Assembly: GCA_031772625.1 (NCBI GenBank)
Contig: CM062815.1
Coordinates: 918,126,979-918,190,978, forward strand
DNA length: 64,000 nt
Origin: Pinus tabuliformis
Lineage: Eukaryota > Streptophyta > Pinopsida > Pinales > Pinaceae
Direction of reading: 5' to 3'
Shown here: positions 47,081 through 58,233 of the stretch, piece by piece
How the letters are laid out: the number at the start of each line of letters is the position of its first letter
How positions within the stretch are numbered: the first letter of the stretch is position 1
The notes under the pieces: generated by a model
The model's input: the letters and a program-made list of their open reading frames with translations, nothing else
Databases searched by the model: none
What the model was told of the DNA's origin: nothing
Position numbers and translations under genes: made by a program

Positions 47081-47719
47081 CAATATTTCTAAAGGGCTTG
47101 GGGGCAAAACCATTGAATGATCCATTTTGACCTTCGTGGAAGATATCATGTTGCAGGTTGCTACGAACGGTACATTTCCTGAATAAACAGGAGGTGGTAG
47201 CGTGAAAGTTCCCATCAATATGGGGTCCTTCAATAATCCTACTCCGATATCTTGAATTGAATGGTTATTTTCATGGATCATGGGAATGCTTCCTGTAACT
47301 TGTGAACCATTTGGGAGGAAATTCTGTTGGTCGACGATCGTAATCCCTCCTTCAAACGGGAATGCGATCTTCCTAAAATAAGTCGACACGACAGCTGCCA
47401 TGGCATAAATCCATGGTCTTCCCAGTAGGATGTTATAATCAAGATTTCCATCAATGACTTCAACATCAATTTCTACTGTTTTTCCTCCTAGTTCAACTTT
47501 CAAGTTATTAAGGATACCGTAAGGGTTATAAGTCCTTCCGTCGAAAGCTTTTAAAGTCGTCGACGATCGAGACAAGGTTGGAGATCCTAAAGTTTTCCAG
47601 CAGCTCATCGACATAATACATGTCGATGCCCCCTCATCAATTATCGTTCTGTGAACAGTTTTGTTGAGGGCTTTCACTTGAATAAGGAAAGCTAATTGAG
47701 CCGGTAACTGAGGATCATA
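47078..47719 (-). CDS. Protease of element B
   Basis: Retropepsin-like, open from the Gag boundary to the TAG at 47078. Active site RTIIDEGASTCIMSMSCW, then ILLGRPWIYAMAAVVSTYF as C-terminal landmark, and a roughly 90-residue tail before the stop. The Asp-Glu-Gly-Ala active site is shared with A. It should cleave Gag and Pol. The TAG separating it from Gag (47720-47722) is absent in A and so is probably a mutation; Gag and protease were one frame. Confidence 0.87.
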   Translation of the reverse strand, partial: YDPQLPAQLAFLIQVKALNKTVHRTIIDEGASTCIMSMSCWKTLGSPTLSRSSTTLKAFDGRTYNPYGILNNLKVELGGKTVEIDVEVIDGNLDYNILLGRPWIYAMAAVVSTYFRKIAFPFEGGITIVDQQNFLPNGSQVTGSIPMIHENNHSIQDIGVGLLKDPILMGTFTLPPPVYSGNVPFVATCNMISSTKVKMDHSMVLPPSPLEIL

Positions 47720-50671
47720 TCCCTAGTGATCAAAGGATACCAGATTTGAATCCTTAGGATCTACTCCACCAATTGCTGATAACAATACCTGCCTTTGGGT
47801 TGGACAATTTTGTAGCACTTCAAGGGTCGACATAGCAGATGGCGATTGGGCCAAATCTTCCACTATGTTATAATGTTGCGCTGCTCTGGTGCGAGGATTA
47901 AATGTCGACTTATGTACTACACCCTTTGGCGGTTTTATTGTTAATTCAGGGATGGTGGGTGTAACTTCTGTCGAAGTTGTTGTCGAACTACTTGGTTGAT
48001 CTTTACCCTTTTCGTTCGACACCTGAGGATTTCCATAATCTTTGTTCCTTGTCGAAATCAAAGCATCATTCTGTTGTTTCGAAACCGACAACATAAGAAC
48101 TTGTGATGGGGAAGCATTTCCACTATCAACCATATTTTGACCTGGGTTGGGAAATGGATCAGTTAACACAGCTGATGTTTGGGAACTTTTAAAGAACCTT
48201 TTTAACTCAGCTTTGAATGGGAAATTCTTTGTGTTATGATCCTTGTCATCACATATTAGACATGGATAATTTTGTTTCCTTTTCCCATGAGGGTTTGAAG
48301 AATTATCCTTAGGCGATGACTCACCCTGTTTCTTCTTCTTCCCTTTGTTTTGTTTTTTCTTCTTGCTTCCTGGTTGATTGGTTTCTTTGCCTTTTTCTTC
48401 CGAAACGGCATTTACTTCCGAAGCAAGAATTTCTTCTTTTGCATTTTGATCCGAATTCTTACGGGCTTTCTTTGCGGAAGCCTTTATCGATTTCGTGTTT
48501 GCGGTGCCAATCACGCCATCACCGGCATGAGAGTCACTATTTGATTTAGGAGGGGGAGGAATTGAAAATTCCGGTCTAGGGGCGTCAGGTATTTTGTCAT
48601 AGAGTGTGCCGGACTGGGTATACACCAAGTCCAAATATTGTGCACAAGCAATCACTTGCTCCTCTGTTACGACTCCCCCCTTGGCCACATCTTCCGTAAT
48701 AGCCGGAAGTAACGACTTTATAAAACATTCAGCTAATAGCTGATCGGGAACATATGTTTTCACCATCCTACGATGACGACGCCACTCATGTATATGATCA
48801 GATATATGGGTAGCAGTTGTCTGTTTGAAGTTGGTTAATATTTCTGTTCCCGTTTCATACCTTATTGGTAATTGAAAATGGGTTAAGAAAGTCGTGGCTA
48901 GGGAACTAAAGTTGTCGAAAAAGGCTCTTGGCAATTCAATATACCATTTAGCTGCTGGACCTATCAATGTCCTCTGAAAAAGGCGAAGTCTTATCGAATC
49001 ATCGTTAAGGGTGTTCGACGAACACCACAGATGAAAGGTCATCACGTGATTCGACAGGTCTTCACCTGGATTTCCATTGAATTTAGGAATGTCAGATGGA
49101 AGTTTATGAGGAATCGCTGGCCACCAAGGGGCATAAGCAATCGGATCGTTCGTTAACCGATGTAAATCAGGTAACTCTAAAGTTGCCACGAATGGTAACT
49201 GTTGATTCAGGTTAGGCGAAGCGTAACCAGGGTACGATGGAATCGCTTGAGTAGTGGGTCTTTGCATACCGGCATAATGTAATTGATGTTGGTATGATTG
49301 ATACAGTTGGTGGACTTGACCACTGTAAAGTGGTTGGTTTTGACCGTTTTGGATATACAGTTGTGCACTATTCGCAAAGATCTACTGCTCAGAACCTTGG
49401 TATACTTGCTGGAACTGCGGTTGGTGGTATTGTACAAGCCATGGTTGCGACGCCATGTTCTGTTGCGCCATGCTCACCATTGGACCAAGGTGTGGGGTAA
49501 TTGTACCCGTTTGTACTTGTGTCGCCCCACCAGTTGGCGATTGTGGTTGTGACCCATGGTCAAGTGACTGTTGCATTACAACCTGAGAAATCTGAGGTTG
49601 ACATGTAACAGGTATCGCTTGAACTTGAGACACAGTTACAATAGCCAGTGTGGCTGGGATATTCGTCATAGGTACACACTGTTGCATAGAATATACAATC
49701 CTTGGTTGTTGAGGTAGCATAGGTACCCAACTACTTGATGCAATTCCAGTATAACCTGAATACTGTTGAGAACTGCCATATGGATATCCTCCCGGAGGGG
49801 GTAATGAAAGGGCATACTGCCCCCCATATGGTAGCAATCCGGAACTCAGAGGGATTGTTAGTCCTTGAGGACTAGATGGCCCAAACTGACCTCCATGAGG
49901 ATCAATCTATTGAGTTTCAACATAAGAAATACCGAGTATTACTCCGGATGAACAAACTGGAACAGACCATACTGTCGACATAGTCCCTTGGTGGACTCCT
50001 TCTAGCTGTTGAGAGCTAGTTGGGACAGCTGGTATGCCGGCAAACATCGCTGGAGTGACGGCAGGGGCTTCTGCTGTCGCTGTGTCATTTGACACAGTCC
50101 TAGATGATGACAGTTGTTCAGACATTTTAAGTCTATCCAATAGATTGCCTAGCGATTCTACAGGAACTTCCACTTGTGGTGGATTAACTTCTGATGAAGG
50201 AAATAGAGTGACCCCGACTCCAAAATGAGTTGGAGTACTTGCTTTCGGATCCTCTGCAATTTCCTCTATCGCAATCAAACCTGGTGGAAGAGGAAGACCG
50301 TCAGGTCCGTAAAATATTTCTGGTGCCGAAGAAGTGGTTGCTTCGACAGCGACAGTTGTTTGAGGAGAAAAACTCTCTGGACCGGTTACAGATGGAACTG
50401 GTTCAGTTACACAAGTATTTGCCCCCAGACTAGGATCAGTATTACTGTCCTTCTGTGGCTATTGAACTTCTTCTATAGAGGTAGGGTTTCCAGAAGTGTT
50501 AGGAGTAACCGGAACCTCGGATGTAGTAGGAACACTTGTTCTAACATTTAAAGGAGATTTTGACCCGGTTAAACGAGTTCACTTTGCCCGTACTGTTTTT
50601 GATTCCGGGGACAAAGACGGTTGACTTGCAAGCCTCCGCGAACGACGGATTTTCAATAGACTTTCTTCCAT
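47720..50671 (-). pseudogene. Gag of element B, about 980 codons with several stops
   Basis: Starts MEESLLKIRRSRRLASQ at 50671. The front half is Pro/Gln/Ser/Tyr-rich and apparently disordered (QQYSGYTGIASSSW, QVYQGSEQ). The C-terminal half (47723-49267, open for 514 residues) has the folded Gag region: ATLELPDLHRLTNDP, HVMTFHLWCSSNTLND, AAKWYIELPRAFFDNF, HRRMVKTYVPDQLLAECF. A Lys-rich tract and a knuckle-like CLICDDKDHNTKN, lacking its last Cys, follow. Stops at about 50580, 50460, 49908, 49383 and 47721 break it. It would form the particle and bind RNA. Confidence 0.88.
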
Positions 50672-52330
50672 GATTGCGGATTACTCGATCAACCAAAATA
50701 TTAAAAGGGGAAAGTTGTGTTTCTGAATTGAATGAATTTTATTAGACGCTTTTAGACACAACTTGCTTTTTCACTTTTTAAGAGTCGAGAAAAAGCTAAA
50801 GATGACTCTATTCTCCTTCGATGTATTAACGAGCCCGAAGTGACAAATGCTCGGTTGGACTTTTTCAGTTATAGAGTTTGAAAAAGGCCAAAAGAAACTG
50901 CTCTGGAGATCTAGGCAGAGGGTGTGCCAAACCTTTCGTAAAACCACAGAATACATTTTACGGTACGAGTGGTCGATCTTCGTGAATGTTGTGTTCACTG
51001 CATTGCGATCAGTAGGGCGGCCGACATGGTTTCCTATGAATAAAGGCTTTGATCCTATAGGGGTCTCCCAATATATACGCGACGGTACGTGGGAGCACAA
51101 GTCCGTATTAGTGCCACCGACTCTCAAGAGGAATCACCCACCTTCGTCGAGATCGACAGTCACTATGTTTAACGACGCCGGAACACGTCTCTAGCTTAGA
51201 CCTCTAGATGTTTACGTTATGTTTCAAAGCGTTGTTAGGTTCATTCAATATATTTTAAGTTGATCTTTTTAAAGTTTGCCTTTCAAGGTTCACCACGAGA
51301 TGTATTGATACAAATTCCTAAATGCAATCTAAGATGAGAAGCAAGCTTTTCCAATCTTTTCGATTTATGAAAATCTTAACTACTGAGGGAAAAGAGAGAT
51401 AAAATCCTTTTCACACAGATCAAAGAGGCTAGAGCACTCGCTAATGCACTTTTTCCCTAAATCAACATACAAACTTAATGCAAAATGCGAAAAATGCAAG
51501 TATTTCTTTTCTCTTCCTTAATGTTTGATGAAATACAAAAAGAAAGATGTTGTATAATTTCGAATTTAATTTCAAGCGAAAGAAAACAAGTTCGTCCAAA
51601 ATCGAAAGACACCTTACGATTCACTTGTTTCGACACTTAGAAATATGTAAATTCAAACCATATAACGAAAGCGACAAACTCAATCAGCTATGAACAGCAA
51701 ATAAACTAACTCTTAAGATCAGAACGACACTTAATCACAGGTCTAGATCTAAGAGGTCAATGCAAGACTGGTTCACTTTCGTTATGGGGAAACTGTAAAT
51801 GACACAAGAAATACAAAAGAACAAATACAATCTCTTTATACAACTGAGGCAGAATAATGACAAAGGAAGATGGTTTCAGATAGGCCTACTGACTGGCAGC
51901 AAACAGCAAAAACAACAGTGAAAACAAATCAAGACACAGCAGGAAACCCCAGGAACTCAAGCCAAGACTGGTCCAACGCAGGTGTAACACTGCCTGTTTG
52001 ACCTTCAGCGCAGGTAGCCCCTTCGGGAACTGCGCTGAAATGCAGACTGCCTTTGTACAACCTGCAATGAAGAACGAGACTTTCGTCCGTCTTGGTTTCC
52101 GGGTCACAGATTGCTAAAAAATTCACAGTTTTTGCTCAAATCAGAAGCTATCACTAAGAGCTTATTAGAGTTCTTGTGGATCAGCTCTTCAAATCATAAA
52201 CTTGTTCAGAAACTAAGCCAGAGTAGCTGCCCTCTAATTTGTGTTTGATAGATTCAAACACAGTTCGATTCGGTACTCTCCTTGTTTATGAAATGAATAG
52301 CAAGAAACACAACAAACTAACAAGGTACAC
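50672..52330 (-). other. Leader of element B
   Basis: Non-coding between primer site and Gag. At about 50950-51140 the minus strand aligns with the leaders of A and F, with shared blocks around CGGACTTGTGCTCCC and GGGAGACCCC. One CGAGC/GCTCG pair is at about 50830-50853. No ORF worth calling. Confidence 0.7.
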
Positions 52331-52348
52331 TCCCCAGCGGAGTCGCCA
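52331..52348 (-). promoter_or_regulatory. Primer binding site of element B
   Basis: The complement reads TGGCGACTCCGCTGGGGA, three bases inside the 5' LTR. D, F and G use the same type and A a degraded one. The tRNA is probably an arginine type as in Ogre-like elements, but I could not verify this. Confidence 0.9.
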
Positions 52349-52351
52349 TTT

Positions 52352-53413
52352 TGTTGGGGGGAAAAGTATCTAATGCAGAATGTCTCTATCCCACTCTGAA
52401 GGTGATAGTACTCCAGCAACAACTGAATGCAAAGCTATTCAAAGTTTCTTCTTTATGAGATGAGAGAGGGAAGAAAAGGATGATCTACTAACTGTTATCT
52501 TGCGCTAATAGTCGATCCAGTCTTCACTCCTTTCCGCTTGCTCCTAGCTCCTTGTCCTTTCACCAGCCCAGCTACACACAGATCCTGTAAAAGCACAAGA
52601 AAAGGAAACTACAAGAAGCATACATCCATAATCGATTATAGGATTAGCATAAATCAAATATACAAGCATCTATTCATTATAAAGACACATGCATATAGAA
52701 GAACTTCAAATACTTTATTGATAATAGAAGTAAAGTTCTGAGAGAGTTACAACCACAATGGGCCCAATCCAGCAACACCTCCCAGCTGAAAGAAATCTCC
52801 TCTTCACCTCCTTCAAGCAAACACCCAATAGCTCTAATCACAAACCAACAACACTTCCTTACTTGCACAAAATTCCAGCCTCCCTAGACCTCATGAGAGA
52901 GCTCTATATATAGGGTTTTGGAGAAAGGATGAGTCGTCTTGAGACTGGCTTGAAGCTGACTTGTGTCCTCTCCCACTTTAGTTAATCTTCAGTTCTTGAG
53001 TCCACTTGGAGAATCTTGCTTCCACTTGGAGATCAAGACCCTCTTACTCATCACTAGGCGAATTCCTTGACCCAAGTGTCAGTTTGGAAGCTTCCTGCGC
53101 AGTTGACACCTTGCAGAATGACTGTGCCACTTGGCCAATCTTGCCCAGCGCAGGTAGCCTTCATTAGTTTTGACCTTCAGCGTAGGTACAAGGAGGAGCA
53201 GTTGACATTCAGCGCAGATGCTCAGTGGAGCAACTGACATGATCCAGAAATAGCCTGTTTTTGAGTGTTTTTGGGTGGAGAACTGATTTTCAGTGCTGTG
53301 GTTTGCAGACCTTGTTCCTCCAAGGGTAAGGACAACATGCTTAGGGACTTTGGATCCCTCAGATTATTGACATTTCATGCTCCATGCTGTTAGGCACAAA
53401 AATTTCTATAACA
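52352..53413 (-). repeat. 5' LTR of element B
   Basis: 1062 bp, pairs with 38442-39503 (27 differences). It is followed at once by the ACCTG target duplication. Confidence 0.95.
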
Positions 53414-54356
53414 ACCTGTTACACACAATACAGCTCATATTTGATCTCCAAATCTATCCCACTGCTTGCCTGCCTCCACTGCTCAATACCTGCTCAAGAA
53501 CTGATGAGAATAGCTTCCCAAACTCGTTTTTCACCTGCAAAATAGTCACTCACTCTTTGTGGACGTGAGAAAAGGCTAAAATGTGGGCCAAATACGTGAG
53601 CAAACTCATTGGCATACTCAATCCCTTGATTGTGCAAGATCTGGTGCACAACTATAGTCACAACTGATAGCAATCTGATTCTCTACCACCTGTCCCTGTT
53701 GAACTGAACATGCACTGACATGCAACTGAGTTAACTGATGTATTCTATAGTTGTATTACGAGTTAATAACTTGTGAATTAATTAATAACTAATTCACCCA
53801 ACTCATCTCTAGTCTATTGATCAGTTAGACTAAATACAACCAGTTTAACAAAGCTAAACTGAACACAACTCCATCAACTGCACCTCCAGTCCACTAAACT
53901 CAACTCACTTGAGTTCTAACTGAAGTCATGCATGCAACAACTCAACTGACTCATAAGAAAAGCGTATTTCCTTTTGACAGCTGCATGTGCCACTTCTGTA
54001 GCTCAAACTGAAGTGCTCCAAGAGAATAAGATTAAGTTTATAGTCCAAATATTATTGTGAGATAATAATATTTGACTTTTCTATTTTTTTACAGCCAGTC
54101 TAAAAATAGACTTTGATCACTAACACTGTGATCACTCACACTTTCATCAAAAATAGAAGTCCATCTATTTTTCCCAACTTGATCAATCATCCATAAACAT
54201 AGACATGATCCATATGTCTAAAAATAGACATAGTCTAAAAATAGACTTGCGCCAAAAATAGCCTGCGGGCCCACTTAGTGAAGGCGACTCTTTTCACTAA
54301 GCTCTATCATCTTGTTGCACTCTCAACAAGCATTTCTTGTTGCACACTTTTCAACA
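53414..54356 (-). repeat. 3' LTR of element C, inner part
   Basis: Begins with the second copy of ACCTG and ends TTTTCAACA. With 38162-38441 it makes 1218 bp, exactly the right-hand LTR. Three copies of GTCTAAAAATAGAC lie at 54098, 54216 and 54233. Confidence 0.93.
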
Positions 54357-54966
54357 CTCCCTCTCAACAAGTAAGGCTTCCTCTCAAACCTGATCCTGTA
54401 ACTCTGGAATGTTCTCCATGCAACACATCTGACCAGTCCACTTGCTCTATCATCAAAGTCTCTGACTGCTATTGCCTCTGTCGACTGAAACTCTGCATCT
54501 CTGTGCTCTTCAGTATCTGACTGCTCTAGCCTCTATCACTTTGATCTCTGACTGCATCCGTGCTGCTGCTGGTTCTATCTCCCAGCATTGCATCCGCACT
54601 GCACCTCCCAACTGACCTCCCTGTTGGGATAGAAACACCCTCTGATGCTGAAGCTCTACCTACTGCTGACAAGTGCTCCCTCTCTGACATCTGCGCTACT
54701 GCAACATCTCCATGCATCTCGCACCATTGCACACCTCTCTGTGCCACCTAGCACTGTGCAAAACACTTGTGCCTCTCGCATTGCTACAGCCTGCTAGCTA
54801 TGCGCTGTCCTGGGATTCCCTGCACTGTCGCTCTCTCTGCCGCTCCATCCGCATCTGTCTCTACCTAATCAGTCAGTTCCTGCTACTACACATCGGGGCT
54901 CCCGTAGCAAGGTCTCATCCAAGAGGTTGGGTACCTCAAGGATCCTGCCCCTCCTCCTTGGGACAA
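54357..54966 (-). other. Unassigned 3' segment of element C
   Basis: Between the protease-linker ORF and the LTR. More GC-rich than its surroundings, with loosely repeated CTCTGACTGC units. The 73-codon minus ORF at 54526-54747 resembles nothing I know. The purine-rich end (minus GAGAGGGAG) next to the LTR is the likely polypurine tract. It could be captured sequence or decayed copia 3' region. Confidence 0.45.
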
Positions 54967-56308
54967 TCAATCCACATCACCCCACCTCCTACCTGGAGGT
55001 ATGGCTGCATGCGATCCCTCAGCCCACATGGCTTGACGTTTCCCCCTACTGGAGGTCTCTGGATGAGTAGATGTCTCTACTCGATCTCCTTTCAGCTTCG
55101 CATGTTGTGGCTCCTCGACAACCTCCTGAAGCTGCTGCACCAATCGTGGCTCCTCCACAATCGTCTGAGACTTCTTCTGGCTCTGCATGTTGAGAGGTAA
55201 TATACGCTCCCTCTCAACCACCAAGTCTCCATCAGTTGCCTTGCTGCTCAAGGCTTTGCATGCATCTTGAACCTCAAGAGCATACAGGTTCTTGACCCGT
55301 GAACCAATCTTCTTCACCTGTCTGGTGATGATGTGTCTAAGGAAAACCTTTCCCTTACTGAAGACTACATCATAGCCTCTGTCTTCCAGCATCGCGATCG
55401 ACACCAAGTTTCTCTTCAGTCCTGGTACATACTTGACATCGGTCAAGGTAAGGCGAGCTCCATGCTCCCTCTGAAAAATAACCGTGCCTACACCTGAGAC
55501 ACTATACTTCTCATCATTACCCATCCCTATGAGTATCTGGAGATCTTTCTCCTCCAAAGTACTGAACAAACTTTTGTCACCGGTCATGTGGAAAGAAGCT
55601 CCACTATCAAGAAACCAACCACTTCCCATCATGGATGAAACCATGCATGCGAAGAGTGTGAAGTCCAACTCAAACTGTGAAGCAAGTGAGGCTGCCTCAC
55701 CTTCAGATCCTTCCCCGGATCCCTTCTTGGATTTCTTCTTTGGGCAATTAGTAGCATAATGACCCAACTCATGACAACGAAAGCATCTCACCTTTGCCTT
55801 GTCAACCTTCTTCCCATCATTGGAAGAACTGGATTCGGAAAGAGAAACCTTCCCCTTCCCCTTCTTCGCCTTACTCGCTAAGGCACAGTTCTCCTCATCC
55901 TGCATGGATGAAGAACTGTCTCTGGTGCGCCGTCTAATCTCCTCCTGCATCAAATCCGACCATAGCCGTTCCCAATTTGGCAGCTTCTCCCTTCCATTCA
56001 CCGAGTCCTGGTAGCTATGCCAACTCTTAGGAAGGTCAAGGAGTGTTAGACTCACCATCCTCATCCTCAACAGTTACCCCCACACTTCCCAGCTCATCCC
56101 GGCATTGGGTGAACTTCGTGAGATACTGGGGCATACTGTCTCCATTCTCATACCTAATGTTTTTGAGTTTTATCTCTTTCTTTGGAATTAAATTCGAATT
56201 CCACCAGCTCAAAAACTCAACTGCTTCCGATCTAGAATTCGTGACAACAAAATATTTCTCGTACAGAGATTGACTGTATGGGCTTTTACCGGATATTTCA
56301 CCTTCCAA
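54967..56308 (-). pseudogene. Copia Gag-protease of element C with one frameshift
   Basis: Two overlapping frames: 56308-56036 (LEGEISGKSPYSQSLYEKYF, MPQYLTKFTQCRDELGS) and 56070-54967 (SLTLLDLPKSWHSYQDSV, zinc knuckle CFRCHELGHYATNC, protease site GWFLDSGASFHMTGD, LKRNLVSIAMLEDRGYDV). The frames differ by one base at a GAGGAT repeat near 56055, most simply an indel. Upstream of the first Met the frame is still open with LASGFILP, so the true start is lost. After the protease the text jumps to a linker (EEPRLVQQLQEVVEEP) that in full elements lies between integrase and RT. Both enzymes were deleted. Confidence 0.87.
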
Positions 56309-56448
56309 AGGAAGGATGAATCCAGAGGCTAGCTGGCCCGATTACAGGCTCTGCCTAGAGAAATAGAATGTAAACACTTCCTGAATAGTAGATCTGATGA
56401 TCAATCCTCGCTTGATATCTTGTAAAAATCTCTTCTACAAATCAAGCT

Positions 56449-56460
56449 GCTCCGATACCA
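56449..56460 (-). promoter_or_regulatory. Primer binding site of element C
   Basis: The complement reads TGGTATCGGAGC, directly against the 5' LTR. Initiator Met-tRNA type. Confidence 0.9.
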
Positions 56461-57678
56461 TGTAGAAATTTTGAATAATATGACACATATTCAATAGAGA
56501 TTATCCTGATCATACAATTTAAGTGGAACATGTATAATACATAATATCCTCTACGTTGATCATCAATTTACAGAAGCAGAAACATCCACAGGCACACATA
56601 GAAGCATCAATCAAACTCATAAACACAGTATGTATCCCGGGGAAAGCATCTCGCTAAAAACCCCACACTATCTGTATATTATATTGATTGAATCATGTAA
56701 CAATACAAAGTATAATACTTCTCACAAGTATCTCCACCTGTTACACACAATACAACTCAGATTTGATCTCCAAATCTATCCCACTGCTTTCCTGCCTCCA
56801 CTGCTCAATACCTGCTCAAGAACTGATGAGAATAGCTTCCCAAACTCGTTTTTCACCTGCAAAATAGTCACTCACTCTTTGTGGACGTGAGCAAAGGCTA
56901 AAATTTGGGCCAAATACGTGAGAAAACTCATTGGCATACTCAATCCCTTGATTGTGCAAGATCTGGTGCACAACTATAGTCACAATCGATAGCAATCTAA
57001 TTCTCTATCACCTGTCCCTGTTGAACTGAACATGCACTGACATGCAACTGAGTTAACTGATGTATTCTATAGTTGTATTATGAGTTAATAACTTGTGAAT
57101 TAATTAATAACTAATTCACCCAACTCATCTCTAGTCTATTGATCAGTTAGACTAAATACAACCAGTTTAACAAAGCTAAACTGAACACAACTCCATCAAC
57201 TGCACCTCCAGTCCACTAAACTCAACTCACTTGAGTTCTAACTGAAGTCATGCATGCAACAACTCAAATGACTCATAAGAAAAGCGTATTTCCTTCTGAC
57301 AGCTGCATGTGCCACTTCTGTAGCTCAAAATGAAGTGCTCTAAGAGAATAAGATTAAGTTTATAGTCCAAATATTATTGTGAGATAATAATATTTGACTT
57401 TTCTATTTTTTGACAGCCAGTCTAAAAATAGACTTTGATCACTCACACTGTGATCACTCACACTTTCATCAAAAATAGAAGTCCATCTATTTTTCCCAAC
57501 TTGATCAATCATCCATAAACATAGACATGATCCATATGTCTAAAAATAGACATAGTCTAAAAATAGACTTGCGCCAAAAATAGCCTGCGGGCCCACTTAG
57601 TGAAGGCGACTCTTTTCACTAAGCTCCATCATCTTGTTGCACTCTCAACAAGCATTTCTTGTTGCACACTTTTCAACA
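56461..57678 (-). repeat. 5' LTR of element C (1218 bp)
   Basis: TGTAGAAATT...TTTTCAACA on the plus strand, followed by GGCAG. It carries three GTCTAAAAATAGAC copies at 57420, 57538 and 57555 and shows the uninterrupted target site of element B at 56736-56745. Confidence 0.95.
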
Positions 57679-57972
57679 GGCAGTGATACCATTCTCTCCA
57701 TCAAACCTAGGGAGGTGCTTGTGATAATCATTAGGGAAAGCATGGAGTGTAGCAGGTAACATGAGGGGCTTATATCTATCAGGAACTTTACAAGGTATAG
57801 GAACATGTACAGGGATTGTATGATTAGTGTTGCTTGTTTCAGATTCTTTTATTGGAATATGATCATCATTAGATTCAGAAGAAAGTTGTTCAAATATGTA
57901 AGGAGACTTTATATCTACAACTTTTAAAGGAAAATAATTAAAAATTGACCTAAAATCTTCTCTAAAATACAA
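57679..57972 (-). pseudogene. Element D Gag, N-terminal part
   Basis: An open frame ends at the C insertion: KPLMLPATLHAFPNDYHKHLPR, then FDGENGITA. This is the usual entry to the plant Ty3/gypsy Gag fold. The frame continues at 38161 and leftward, where a stop follows at once. Confidence 0.75.
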
Positions 57973-58233
57973 TATATATATTGAAAAAATTCATCAATGA
58001 GAAAGAACATAATGTCTTGGATAAAAATCCAAGTTAAAAGCCTAATCTTTTCACATAGTTCTTTCAGGTTCATTTCTCCAGTGGAGTCTTGATTGTGAAA
58101 TTGATTTGGAGTCGCCAGGTGGATGATTTTAACCTTTGTGTGTCTGATCACTGTCCACCATCATAGATCAGATCTAAACTTGTAAAAAAATTCTGAAGAA
58201 AATGTTAGTTCTTCCCCAGCGGTGTCGCCACTA
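57973..58233 (-). promoter_or_regulatory. Leader and primer site of element D
   Basis: A short leader. The primer site is the complement of 58213-58230, TGGCGACACCGCTGGGGA, three bases inside the LTR. Confidence 0.82.

Larger units (their letters stand above)
38442..53413 (-). mobile_element. Element B: nearly complete 15-kb Tat-like Ty3/gypsy element
   Basis: Both LTRs are 1062 bp with 27 differences (about 97.5%). The target duplication ACCTG is perfect (38437-38441, 53414-53418), and the undamaged site is visible in the other LTR of C at about 56736-56745. Minus-strand order: LTR, primer site, leader, Gag, protease, UAG, RT and RNase H, integrase, second RNase H, then a plus-strand antisense gene, 3' non-coding region, polypurine tract and LTR. 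Protease, RT, integrase and the antisense gene are open; Gag and the second RNase H carry a few stops. It is the best reference for A and E. Confidence 0.95.
38162..57678 (-). mobile_element. Element C: non-autonomous Ty1/copia element carrying Gag-protease only
   Basis: The LTRs are 1218 bp. The right one (56461-57678) is whole; the left one is split by element B into 38162-38441 and 53414-54356. I count 22 differences. The target duplication GGCAG is perfect (38157-38161, 57679-57683). The interior is only 2.1 kb (54357-56460): primer site, Gag, zinc knuckle, protease and a linker, with integrase, RT and RNase H gone. It is inserted in the Gag of D. Confidence 0.94.

Noticed and set aside
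54712-55200. 162-codon ORF on the plus strand
   Set aside because: Opposite strand of the element C 3' segment and linker; no family resemblance.
56036-56070. Programmed frameshift in the Gag of C
   Set aside because: No slippery heptamer; the frame change lies in a GAGGAT repeat and is best explained by an indel.
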